The notes beneath the pieces were generated by a model, which did not search any database, was not told the origin of the DNA, and saw only the letters and a list, made by a program, of their open reading frames with translations. From Collybia mongolica (lineage: Eukaryota; Basidiomycota; Agaricomycetes; Agaricales; Clitocybaceae): a stretch of DNA of 64,000 nucleotides. The DNA lies in assembly GCA_013420905.1 (NCBI GenBank), contig JAAXNY010000006.1:1798001-1862000 (forward strand), read 5' to 3'. Made by a program: the position numbers and the translations under genes. Below, one piece after another: positions 46,033-56,591 of this stretch (the stretch's first letter is position 1; each line of letters begins with the position of its first letter).

Positions 46033-49000
46033 ATGTCTAGTACAACTTGTAATGTAAATACGCTCAGAACCTACTGCCAAAATGTCGGGTGCAAACGACA
46101 CTGGACAGTTGACCTGTTAGAACGCCGCAAGGACGTCACTGACATTCTCTTCCTGCAGGAGCCGCCATGGGCCACTGTACGGTATACAGCCTCCTTGACC
46201 GAAAAAGACGGGGTCCCCATCAGGGGACCCCCCATCCACCTGGACTGGATTCCCATGTTCCCCAAAGGGTTCGACGCTGCCGAAGATTGGCCGCACGTCA
46301 TGGCCTATGTCAACCGAGCTATCCGCTTGGTGAAACCTAAGCTCCGATCGGACGTCGTTAACCACCGCGACGTCATGCTCATCACTGTTCGAGGGCACCT
46401 TGGCCCAGTGCATTTGATGAATGTCTACTCAGATGAGAATGGATTAGCAGTCCGATTCCTCGAAGACCACCTGGATGAGTTCCCCAATGTTAGCTATATG
46501 GGGGGTGATTTTAATTGCCCCTCAGTGCATTGGGATGCTACCCTCAATCATGAGCACCCCATGGCCAACAGGCTCATGGAGTGCGCGGCTGCCCTCAGCC
46601 TTGAGCAGATTGCCCCCCCCTTGGGGCAGGTCACGCATTGGCCGTATAATTCGGCCCTGCGCGGCTTGGTCCTTGACCTTGTGTTTGTCCCGGCATTCCA
46701 GGGTTACACAGCCAACCTGATGATAGGTGATAAGGGTGAACCTGATCACTTTCCTCTACTCCTAGACATCCCCCTTAGGGTAGAGTTCCCCAAAGGGAAG
46801 ATGTCAATCAAAATCGACTCCAAAGAAGAGACCGCTTTCCTCGCGGAAGTGTGTTCACTTCTCAGGCTCATCCAAATCCCTGACGTCTCATCAGCGGAAC
46901 AAACTCAACTAGTTGCTCAGGCGATAGCTAAGGGCTTTGAAACGGCGTGGTCCCATCACGCTAAGACTAACCGGGCTTGCGCCCGGTCTAAGTCTTGGTG
47001 GGACTCGGACTGCGCCCAGACGAGGTCTGAGGCCATGAGCTCTGATCTCCCAGAGGACTGGAAGGCCTTCAAGGCCACCACGCATAGAGCGAAACGAAAG
47101 CACTTCAACGAACGCATCAACGAAATTGCTAATACTAACCTCAGACCATGGGATCTCATGGACTGGGTAGGCCCACGCAAGACACCCCCGGTCGAGGCTA
47201 TCTCGTACCAAGGCGTGCCATGCAGCACCACAGAGTTGCTATGGAACGCATTGCACTCCACCTTCAACTCAGCTATTGATAGACCAATTGACCTTGACAA
47301 GCTGGGCAATGCTTGGACCTCACCCACAACGCGGGTGTGGGTCCCCTACTCTGCTGCTGAGATGTCGGATGCCCTTTCAGGCACCTCGAATCAATCCGCC
47401 CCTGGGCCGGATCACATCTCATGGCGTCACCTTAAACGGATCATCCAAGATGACCTGTGCAGCAAACTACTCTTGTGGCTTGCAAACACTTGCCTCTCGT
47501 CAGGCCATTGGCCTGCCGAGTTTAAAGCATCCATTACGGTGGTCATACCCAAGCCAGGTAAACCATTGTATGACACTCCCAAGTCGTTTCGCCCAATAGT
47601 TCTATTGAACACACTGGGCAAACTTCTAGAGAAAATGTTGTCCACCAGGATGCAGTTTGAAGCTGCTCAACATGGTGTACTTCACCCCAATCAGTTCGGA
47701 GGAGTCTGCCAGAACTCCACCGAGGATGCTGGCTGCTTTCTCACACACGTTGTCCGCTCAGGATGGCGTGCCAAACTCAAGGCAAGCGTTGTTGCTTTTG
47801 ACCTAGCTCAGTTCTTCCCATCCATAAACCACGAGGTCCTCTTACACATCCTCGAGAGACAGGGATTCGTGCCAGAAGTGGTTGCGTTCTTCAGGTCATA
47901 CCTCGTTGATCGTCATACTAGATACGCATGGGACAACGAAGTGTCCCTGCTCTTCCCATCCAGCATGGGTCTGGGACAGGGCTCCGCCATGTCCCCCATC
48001 CTCTCTGCCCTATGCCTCGCACCCCTCCTCAAGGAATTCGAACGGAGGGTCCGCATAGCTTCACTAATTTCCTATGTGGACAATGGCACCATTATAGTGC
48101 AGTTGGACACATTCGAACAGAACCTTGTTAAGCTCAAAGGGGCCTACAAAGTCGTATTCAAGCTCACCCAGGCTATGGGTTTGGTTCTTGAACACAGCAA
48201 GTCAGAGGGATTCCACTTCTCTCAAAAACACGGCGATATCAACCCTGACATCGACCTTGGCTATGCCCCATATACTGGGGACACCCCCCTCCGCCCTGGC
48301 ACCATTTGGCGCTACCTCGGATTCTTCTTTGACCATCCCCTCACATTCAGAGAGCACGTCAAACGATACACAAACAAAGCCCTCACCTCTGTAAAGGCTA
48401 TGCTCTCCCTTGGCAACTTGGTGTGCGGACTTAGGCCCAAGCACAAACGAATGCTATACCGAGCCTGTGTTCTTCCCATTGCTACATATGGGAGCAGGCT
48501 TTGGATGTACGAAGGGGCCCGCATGGCAGGCCCTCTCGATAACCTCCGGAAGATGCAAAGACGAGCGTGCCTTTGGATCACTGGCGCCTTCAAGACATCC
48601 CCAAACGGGGCTGGCAAGACCCTCGCAGGCATACCCCCTATCCACCTCCATGTCAGAAAGCTGGTGGAAAGGAGTCATGTCCACTCCCATGCGCTCCAGG
48701 CCTCACACGCCTTTCGACACCTCATTGATGGGAACCACAAATTCTCTGTCGAGACCCTCAATGCCCGCAACCCAAGCCGTAGGCTCAGTAAACTAGTATC
48801 GCCCATCGTAGAGGCCTGGTCTAACCTTGGCCTCTCTTCCCTGGATCTGGACCCTGTCCACCCACTCAACCAACCAGGCATGCGCCCCAAGGACCTGTTC
48901 CCTGGTCGCATTGTCTACGACATTGTCACCCCCCCACCTAAGGGCAGTGATCACTGCGAGGAATTCATGAAAGACCGCACCACATTGCTGAAGAGCACTG

Positions 49001-49887
49001 TCAATGAGGCCTCTCATTCCCCATGGAGCATCTGCATTATCACTGATGCATCCACCCCCCCTCCTCCCATGCAGTCAGTCGTGGTGTACCGCGTCTGGCA
49101 CGATGGAGATTTATATGAGGACTGGTTTGCTACCAGCCTATCTATGTCTGATGATGCCAAGCTGCGAGCGATTGCAGAAGGCGCCCAACAGGCAGCTGAC
49201 ATTGGACTAGAGGACATCCATGATGTCCATATCTTCTCCGACTCCATCAACGCCCTCAGGCGTTCCCTCGATGCGTCGCACCACTCAGGTCAAGCATCAG
49301 CCCTCAAAGTGTGCGATGTGCTGCTGCCTTGGCTGCAGCTCCGCACCATCCACAAGATTCACCTCCACCATATTACAAGTGGTGTGGAGATTGAAGACCA
49401 CCAACTGGCACACATCAGCGCTGTCTCAACTTGTGTTGAGGCAGGTGGAGCGCCGGTTATATCTGCTGACTTTGCATGACGCGAAGCAGTTACACGCATG
49501 CTTGACGGCTGGAAGTCTCTCTTCCAGTCCAAGAAGTACATTGGCTCCAATTTCCTGACGCTCTATGCGAAAAAGGACACCCCGCTCACTCCGACCCATG
49601 TAAACAATGGGCCGTGGATGCGCAAGACTGGTCACAGCCATGCTCTGACTGCCCGCTTGGTGCGATGCATCACCGGACACGCTCCAATTGGGGCGTTCCG
49701 ATCACGATTCTTCAAGGAAGAATCTGTCTCCTGTAGGTGCGGTGCTCCCTTGGAAACCGTACAACACATCCTATTCGACTGTCCACGACACGGACAGGAA
49801 GACAAGCCCAGCTGCCAGCTGCGCTATGCGTGGCTGGTTGAATTCCTCTCAGAGAACGAAAACACTTTCGCATTCAATGTTCCCTAG
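46033..49887 (+). pseudogene. LINE ORF2: endonuclease, reverse transcriptase, RNase H (one stop)
   Basis: 1284 residues in one frame, broken only by TGA at 49477-49479. N-terminal APE-like endonuclease: YCQNVG, LFLQEPPWATVRY, NVYSDENG, MGGDFNCPSVHWD, GEPDHFPLLLDI. Reverse transcriptase: FRPIVLLNTLGKLLEKML, NQFGG, VVAFDLAQFFPSINHEVLL, LGQGSAMSPILSALCLAPL and ISYVDNGTIIV, where the usual second Asp of the catalytic pair is Asn. RNase H: IITDAS, LRAIAEGA, VHIFSDSINALR. The C-terminus, after the stop, has CRCGAPLETVQHILFDCPRH, a zinc motif. The truncated copy has CAA where this one has TGA; both point to an ancestral CGA. Confidence 0.88.
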
Positions 49888-49992
49888 TCCTAAACAGGCT
49901 AGGGGCGGTACTCAGTGTTCTAAGTGACGGCTATAGGGTGCTCCCTGCCCGAACATGCGAACCTGGATAATCAGTGGACTTGAAGCCACCAC

Positions 49993-50027
49993 CTGCTGCG
50001 GAGCGCCGCAGCAGGGGGCCCACCCCC
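49993..50027 (+). other. 3'-UTR hairpins of full-length LINE
   Basis: CTGCTGCGG (49993-50001) pairs perfectly with CCGCAGCAG (50006-50014) around AGCG, and GGGGG (50014-50018) with CCCCC (50023-50027) around CCCA. Such structures near the 3' end are used by some LINE reverse transcriptases to recognise their template. Confidence 0.5.
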
Positions 50028-50239
50028 TGGCGTAGATTGGCCCTTCCGGCCTGTGTACAATGAGCTCTGGCTCCAGTCGCTAGTCCAACCCCGGTCGGGC
50101 AAGCACCCTAGTCCTGCAGCGCTTTGTCTCCTGCCCCCCCTCTCCCCCCTTTCCCAATTACTACTTGTAGTGACCAGCACATGTATTATGTACAGTTGGT
50201 ATATAAAATGTTGAACAAAAAAAAAAAAAAAAAAAAAAA

Positions 50240-50254
50240 GAATACTGTAAGGGG
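50240..50254. repeat. Target-site duplication of full-length LINE, right
   Basis: GAATACTGTAAGGGG, identical to 43845-43859. Confidence 0.92.
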
Positions 50255-50665
50255 AATACCCAATTCTGCACTCAAACCTCCAACCTCGCACATCAGAAAT
50301 CACATTGGCATCAGCACCCAACCTTGCACATTGGGATTGGCATCAGCAACTGCACTTGTGCATTGGAACTCACACCCATATGTCAGCACTCACACCTGCA
50401 CCTCCAATTTCAAGTCAGACTTCACTTGGAGAACACATAGCTCACTTGTAGATGATGTATAGTATGACCCTGAGCCATGTGGCCACAATGGGAACTCCCC
50501 ACTATTGTTAGACTAGGTATATAGGATAGAGACACCTGGCAGAAGATCCCTAGAGCATTCTCTTTGGATTTCCTCTGCTAGATCACATATTGGCTGACCT
50601 TGGGTCAGCACAGCACAATGTAGAGTTTCCCTTACAAATACCAGTTTGTCAGTGATATACAATGG

Positions 50666-51313
50666 GTGAGTTTAGTTTACCCTGAGTATCATACTCATTG
50701 CTCATGTCAACATTGGTTACAATATTCAATTCCAGCCAATGTTGAGAACCAAAAACATCAGCCTTATGTTGTCATATCAGGCACAGCAAAGAACATCAAT
50801 GAGACTGATGCAACATTCAATATTGATGCATTCCAATATGCAAGTGCACTCAAAACCTCACTGACACAAAACTTCAGAAATTGAAAACCAGAAACCAGCA
50901 ATCAAATTTCCCCCTCTGCACATGCATTCCTGACACCAAGCACTTCAAGACAAAACCTCTACCTGAGTCAACTAGCAATGCCTTGTTTCAGGGTTTTTGA
51001 CACAAGTGGATCTGTTGAAGGAAGGAGAGGTCAATTGTTTCCTGATTACCATGGAGAACATCACATTCCTCGGGCACTCACTGCTCCCAGCATCATCAAC
51101 CCCAGGTTTGATTTGCTTAATAAACATTCTCTTCAAAAAGTTATTGTGCTGAATCTCATCCCCAGAACCTGTACCAATGCAGAAATAGGCTCCAAGCGGA
51201 AGCTGAAGCTTTCCTTTGACTCACCAAGCCCGTTGCAAACAAAAAGAGAAAAGCTGGAAATATTGAGAATCAACCTTCAGCCACCGCATAATCATGTAGC
51301 TAAAACACTGTAA
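50666..51313 (+). pseudogene. Unidentified coding-like remnant
   Basis: Two open stretches, 50666-50884 and 50978-51313, could belong to one broken gene. Features: SGTAKNINETDATFNIDAF in the first; FDTSGSVEGRRGQLFPDYHG, IINPRFDLLNKHSLQKVIVL and GSKRKLKLSFDSPSPLQTKR in the second. I recognise no family. The region is low in CpG like the transposons around it, so it is more likely mobile-element debris than a host gene. Confidence 0.35.
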
Positions 51314-51674
51314 GTTTATGTTTTTTCAAGATGCAGTTAGCCTGCTCGCCCTGTGCATAGCACGGGTAGCCGCTAGTTGTAAAGTAAGAGTTAAGTTGTA
51401 ATTGATGTGGTCGAGTCGAACTTATTAGAGTTCGTTCCGATTCGATCGGCTATTGTCCGATAGGGACGACGCACAGTATAGCAAGGAGTGCACCATAGTT
51501 GGGCCGCACCATTCTCTGTACATAATTATAATCCTAATGGGTCGATGAGGTACCTACCTGTAGTGTTGCCCGATTTGCTTGTGTCACGTAGTCGGCCAAT
51601 TTCAATGTTTTTTCCTTCCCCCTTCATTGCAAACAAAATGTTACATTCACCCATACCAAAACATGAAATCGGTT

Positions 51675-52893
51675 TCAGTCATCGTCGTCATCATCATAAT
51701 CCACCAAACCAGGCCTCTGCTCAGTAAGTACATTGCCAAATGGGTCACTGTCTGCCGTGGCCCGACGAATATCCTCGACCTTTTTGTTTCTTTTGTCCTC
51801 GGCTTTCTTTTCATTCTCGGCCTTTTTGGCAAGATACGCTGCACTGCCAACGACTTTTTCCGGGTTTTTGCATAATTTGAGGCGTTTATCAACTTCACGG
51901 ACAGATTCCACGTCTGGAGTGACCCCGGTTGTTAGAATAAGGCTTTTGATAGCTTCAGTGATCACCGATAGCCCATCGTTAGATAGAAGTAAGGATGCTG
52001 ATTTGCCTTGTTTTTTGTACTGTGACCAAATTGATGCAAGTTCAGGCGTGGCCAGAGAGAGGGCTGCAAGGGCGATTTGGGCTGGTGTATATATCAGTTC
52101 AGCATCGGTGAGACGTGACGCGCGGATGTAGTTTAAAGCTACGTCATACACGCGTCTCGAGTCCACTGGACAATCCGGCAAGCCCTGAAGAAGGGTGAGA
52201 GAAAACGAAAGGGAAGAAGTGGTGTACATACCTGTAGATCCAACCACATACCCCAAAGGGCTCTATGGGGGTGCCATATCGCAAACTCGAACCCAAGACT
52301 CTGCGCTACGAGAAACTCAAGATCGAGAACATCAGAAGGGGCTGTCTTTGGTATATGTGTTGTGTACGCCTCGAGGGAGATGGGGTTGTTCGTTGTTTTA
52401 GTCGCCAGGAATAAGGCAGTCAACCTATGGGCCTATGGATCAGCGTCAATATTCATGTGTCAGTTTGCGTACATGACGTTCTTGGGATGCCAATCCATGA
52501 CAGTGTTTTTTAAGTAAAAGCGCTTCAGATAGCTTGCAGCCGTTGCCTCAACGTCTTCAGGAAACCGAAACAGACTGCACAGTTGTGTGATTTTGGTCAC
52601 ATACAACTTCACAAGGAGCCGTTCCTCGTCAGGAGTCAAGAAGGAGACGATCGTTGAAGACCCTGGCTATCAGGAGCGCCGCATTAGAGGAAAAATCACT
52701 AGGTTTCAGTTGAACATGGACATACCTCTTGAACTTCAAAGGTGGAGCGAATGACAGCAACCGCTGCATCGTTTAAAGAAGTACGAATTTCTGAGAGTTG
52801 TTCTGGTGAGTATCTCCAATTCCTGAACTGGGTGCTCGCCTCATACAGAGGCCGTTTGGTCGAAAACGATGTTGTATCTTCTACAGACGTCAT
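51675..52893 (-). CDS. CCL1: Cyclin H (Ccl1/Mcs2), CDK7 partner in TFIIH
   Basis: Four exons on the minus strand (52893-52726, 52666-52473, 52424-52232, 52184-51675) encode 354 residues. It reads as cyclin H: N-terminal YEASTQFRNWRYSPEQL (the contact helix with the kinase), first cyclin box LTPDEERLLVKLYVTKITQL...VEATAASYLKRFYLKNTVMDWHPKNVMLTALFLATKT, VLDLEFLVAQSLGFEFAIWHPHRALWGM, and second box RVYDVALNYIRASRLTDAEL, YTPAQIALAALSLA. It ends in an acidic DYDDDDDD tail. Cyclin H activates CDK7, which phosphorylates the polymerase II tail and other CDKs. The start at 52893 is chosen over 52944 because MTSVEDTTSFSTKRPLYE fits the usual N-terminus. Repeats flank it closely on both sides. Confidence 0.92.
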
Positions 52894-53028
52894 TACATTT
52901 AATGTAAGTGCAATCCCCGTTACTTTCTGGAAGCGTGATGTCACGGCATGTGACCAGAAACGTCACAAATCTTGATACACTCAACCCCACATATCAGTGG
53001 CCCATCATTGCCTACGGGCAGGGTAATG

Positions 53029-53160
53029 CTTATTTTCATTTTGGCCACTTCCACCGCTCCGTTTGCCTCAAAAAAAACCATAGCTTGCTGCATGTTATCG
53101 AAATAAGATTCTCAACTCAGAACAATGAATAAACATCCTGTGATTTATGGGAGCTTGTCC
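53029..53160. repeat. Short dispersed repeat, copy 2
   Basis: Matches 30297-30430 in the same orientation. It begins about 130 bp upstream of the cyclin H start codon. Confidence 0.65.
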
Positions 53161-53430
53161 TTTGTAAATGGTTGAAATACCTGGGTAGTACAGGATATCC
53201 ATCATCAAAAAGGACAATTGCCAACAAAAGTCAAGACTTTGTGTGGACAAAAGCCTTCATGCAAATGGGTTTATGCACTGCTGCTTGAGACAAGAATATG
53301 TTCAGTGTGACTCTCCATGTCAACCAGGAAGGCAAAACCTTAGATGAGAACAATATGATCAACAAGAGGGTTTTTGGTAATGGGTGGTCAAATAACTCAT
53401 TCTATCAGATGCACAAGTATGCTTTTCCAG
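53161..53430. other. Gene-free repeat-like stretch
   Basis: AT-rich, CpG-poor, no recognisable coding sequence or repeat partner within the window. Confidence 0.35.
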
Positions 53431-53932
53431 TTCAAAGTTGGAGTGCAAGACCAATAGTCAAGGTGAAGAAACAAGCTTTTCAGGGCTCAAGAGTGTGCAA
53501 GTGAGGGCAAATAGAGAGGTGTATTTTGATAAAGTCTACAGACAAAGTGGGGGCTTTTATACTAAATCTTGTACTCTAAGTCAGCCAGAATCATCCAATG
53601 TGAGGACAAAGGGAAAAGGGAATATGTATATAAATGTACTAGAGCACAATAGCAGGTAAGTAAGATTTTACATAGTACCTGTTTCCAGGAGGTTGAAGAA
53701 AGCATATTCCCATAGGGTATGCAAGTAGAAGTCTGATCTGGTGATCTGATCTGATTTCAGAGATCCTGTTAGTGGTTGGTGATGTTGAGGTTGGATTGGC
53801 ATGTGAGCTCAGTGGTCAGAGTGAGGTCAGACATCATCAAGTCAGTTGGAGTGTAGTTGGTCATCATCAAGTTGGCCAGACTTGGGAGATACCAAAAAAG
53901 GCCATTGACATGCATGGAGCATGGCCATGCTT
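53431..53932. repeat. Repeat C, left copy (possible LTR of minus-strand gypsy)
   Basis: About 500 bp matching 57666-58018, then 59673-59738, then 60591-60645; the right copy is broken by two insertions. Shared phrases include GATAGAGAGGTGTATTTTGAT, TTTTTGTACTCTAAGTCAG, GATCTGATCTGATTT and GACTTGGGAGATA. The two copies flank the minus-strand gag in direct orientation, as LTRs would, but clear TG...CA borders were not found. Confidence 0.55.
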
Positions 53933-54019
53933 GTCTAGTTATGATCTGGACACTCTTTATGAGTTCTTTATCAGCCCAGGTTTCAGGCAAAAAATTAATT
54001 GATTGATTCATATTTCAAC

Positions 54020-54387
54020 TGTCATGAAAATTACATTTCAATCTTATCTCCATCTTTTTGATCTTATCTTATCTTTTATCTAGTCGGATTGGCTGTTAAT
54101 TCATCTATCTCCAGTAGTTACAATTCCCCCATCACTCACATCATTCCATTTCATTGTTTGATTGATGCTGTACATTACCCTGGTTATGTTTGGTTTACCT
54201 CTTTCTATATTTATTCTACTCTGGTCCCTCCTTAGGTAGTTGTATACATATATACTACACCTCTAGCTACTGGTTCCATAGACTTGATCTTGTCTATTCT
54301 CTGCAATACAGACAGGTCTTCTCAGCTCTCTATCTCTTGTGCTCTCTCTCTCCTTCTACTCTGACTGTTATTGTTGCATTACTGACA
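54020..54387 (+). repeat. LTR-A, copy 4: solo LTR with TCAAC duplication
   Basis: 368 bp from TGTCATGAAA to TACTGACA. TCAAC (54015-54019) and TCAAC (54388-54392) flank it exactly. It sits in a fragment of repeat R (CATATTTCAAC/ACTGCAGGAAAA), whose uninterrupted form is at 39920-39940. Origin by LTR-LTR recombination. Confidence 0.92.
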
Positions 54388-54408
54388 TCAACACTGCAGG
54401 AAAAGATT

Positions 54409-54834
54409 TGTAAGGGGAATGCCCAATTCTGCACACATGGCTCCAACTTCAAACATTGAACATTGGACATTGAACATTGGCATTGGCATTGTGATTGGCA
54501 TTGCACATTGGCATCAGTACTCATACTCACACATCAGTACTCATACTCACAAATTGGTACTTGTGCATGCATATTGGCACTTGCACTTGCATAGGGATTC
54601 CAGTCAGAGTACATCAGCTTCACATCAGAGCACCTCAGTTTGCTTGTAGATAGTGTATACTATGACTCTGAGCCACATAGCAACAATGGGACTGTATGGC
54701 TATTATGTAAAATAGATATGTAGGATAGAGACCCCTGGCAGAGGATCCTCAGAGTATTCTCTTTGGATTCCTCTGCTAGATCACACATTGGCCAACTTGG
54801 GGTCAGCATGGCACAATATAGGGTTGCCCTTACA
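54409..54834 (+). repeat. LTR-B, second copy (solo)
   Basis: 426 bp from TGTAAGGGGAA to GCCCTTACA. The middle has several ATTGGCATT-like short repeats (54455-54560). It matches the LTR-B at 50255-50636 over its whole length. No clean 5-bp duplication is visible (AGATT / GTAGA). Confidence 0.8.
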
Positions 54835-55182
54835 GTAGAATATTCTCACTAATGGAGACTGTACCCATATGCCATGTCTATTATAGACATATTCAGAACC
54901 AATAAGTGAATCAAAACACTTCATCACACCTGCAATTCCAGTACATGGACTACCCTCTCCACCTGACAATATACTGCTCAACCAACATATCACAAACTAG
55001 TATGAATTAAGACCACTGCATCAGATTGCTGGAAAGCAACATTGGAGTTGTGTCAGGCAACTGTTGCACACCAAGTGGAATCACTTCAGAAACTAACCAA
55101 TCAACTGTCCATACTTGTATCCCAACTAAGTGTAACTAAGAATCCACCAACTATTGTCACTCCTTTGAAAACAGCACATACA
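54835..55182. other. Remains of minus-strand gypsy, unassigned
   Basis: CpG-poor. It lies between LTR-B and the gag end; probably downstream gag or pol debris of the minus-strand element, but no motif was recognised. Confidence 0.3.
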
Positions 55183-55622
55183 TCAACTGTGGTCTGTTGT
55201 GGATATATTGCTCCATAGGGCAGAATGATTGTGCCTAGGATTGTGTATGGGTATTGTGGGGGTTGCATTGGTATTTGTGCAGTTGGTTGTGTGAAGCCTG
55301 CTGATAAGTTGATACAGATTTTGGACATCCAGGATGGTCATACCCTGCATGATGTTGACTCCTGCAACAAACAATTCCTTCAGCAGGTATGGCTCATTGA
55401 TGTGCTGGTTCAGCTTCATTATCTGCATTTTAAAATTTATTTTGGCCTGGATATCAGCTGGTGGTAGCATGCACATGAAATAAGAGGAAATTTTGTACTT
55501 GCCTATTCAATCCTTGGATTGGAGATACTTGACAATCACTGTGTACTTTCAGTAGAAGTTGCCAAACTCAGCAAGGGTGCAGACTCTGTTGTGCTGGACT
55601 GCACCAATGAGCTGGTCCAGGT

Positions 55623-55637
55623 CATTCATGTGGATTT
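55623..55637. repeat. Target-site duplication, left, of minus-strand retroposed fragment
   Basis: CATTCATGTGGATTT, identical to 56592-56606. Confidence 0.85.
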
Positions 55638-56591
55638 TTTTTTTTTTTTTTTTTGGGTCAAATAATATTAAGCACATGTGGGTGTATAGCCCAGCTACAT
55701 GCGGGCAGAGTCACCTATTACCACCAAGTAATCTATAATGGGCCATCAGAGTGGAGCTGTACACTAAGTTTCTCTCCAGGTCATTTTACAGGTCTAGACT
55801 GAGGATACCTGCAGTCCAATGGTAGTGTACTGTACCATGTCTGAACCTCCCAACACCTTAAAGGTTTGCCTTTGCTTGTTGGGGCATGGTCCCCTCCCTT
55901 CACATTGGTACCCCATTCCACTTCCCCCCTGGTATTTTCAGGTTACCCTGGAAACCCATTACTTCCCCCCTGGTATTGAAGATAAATGTCCAAACTAAAT
56001 GAATGACCCATACCTCAAACCTGCTCCCCCTCCCCTAAAACCCCCTATTACTTGCCCCCCTGTTCCACACTGCTCTCCCAAAACAATGACTCCCCTCCAA
56101 ATTGAGGCTGCCAAATCCCACCATGGATGATAAATTGACATTCTTCCCAAGAGGTGTGCTCTGTGCAGGGACAGTAGCTGATTGGGGGCCAGACCCCTTC
56201 CTCCTTTTGTATTTGGGTGTAGTAGTTAAGCAAGTACGAATGAATTCATCAAAAATGTTGGCAGTGATGCTCCCTAAGGATCTGCGCTAAGCAGAGTACA
56301 AGAGTTGTGGTGTCCTCATGTGGCCTGGTAGTTGATAAGTGGATGTGAACAGATTAGAGAAGCCCCCAGTACAGGCAAAATGGAGAGGACCCTGCAGATA
56401 GTCAGGATTGGCTCCAATAAGTTAAAAAATTGGATACTGTATAAAAGGATAGTGGCCCAGGCTGATAAAGTGGTCTGATGAAAGGCAATCTTGATTAGGG
56501 ATGAGGTGTTAGGTAGTTTAGAGATGACCTAGTGTAGGAGGGACAAATTCCCACAGTCGGATGGTGGTGGTAAAAGATCAAGAAGTGTTGC
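55638..56591 (-). mobile_element. Retroposed fragment with poly(A) (954 bp), minus strand
   Basis: A T17 run (55638-55654) directly follows the left 15-bp duplication, so the element's poly(A) end is on the left and it reads on the minus strand. The sequence before the poly(A) (TTGACCC then A's) differs from the Tad-like LINE in this window, so it belongs to another LINE or SINE family, probably 5'-truncated. No protein was recognised in it. Confidence 0.75.

Larger units (their letters stand above)
43860..50239 (+). mobile_element. Full-length Tad-like LINE (6.38 kb), copy 1
   Basis: It is flanked by a perfect 15-bp target duplication and ends in A23 (50217-50239). The order is a 127-bp 5' UTR, ORF1 (43987-46005), a 27-bp gap, ORF2 (46033-49887, one stop) and a 3' UTR of about 330 bp with GC-rich hairpins. 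It is richer in CpG than the other repeats, so it is young. Domain order (zinc-knuckle ORF1, APE endonuclease, RT, RNase H, CCHC) fits the Tad1 group of fungal LINEs. Confidence 0.93.
43846..50641. mobile_element. Solo LTR-B with AATAC duplication, split by a LINE
   Basis: LTR-B starts TGTAAGGGG at 43851 and ends CCCTTACA at 50636. Its first 9 bp are separated from the rest by the full-length LINE. The flanks are AATAC (43846-43850) and AATAC (50637-50641), a perfect 5-bp duplication. Without the LINE it is about 390 bp. A related copy is at 54409-54834. The coding part of this element is not in the window. Confidence 0.85.

Noticed and set aside
54409..54834. 5-bp target duplication for the second LTR-B copy
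   Set aside because: AGATT and GTAGA do not match; the element is kept as a solo LTR on the basis of its ends and its homology only.
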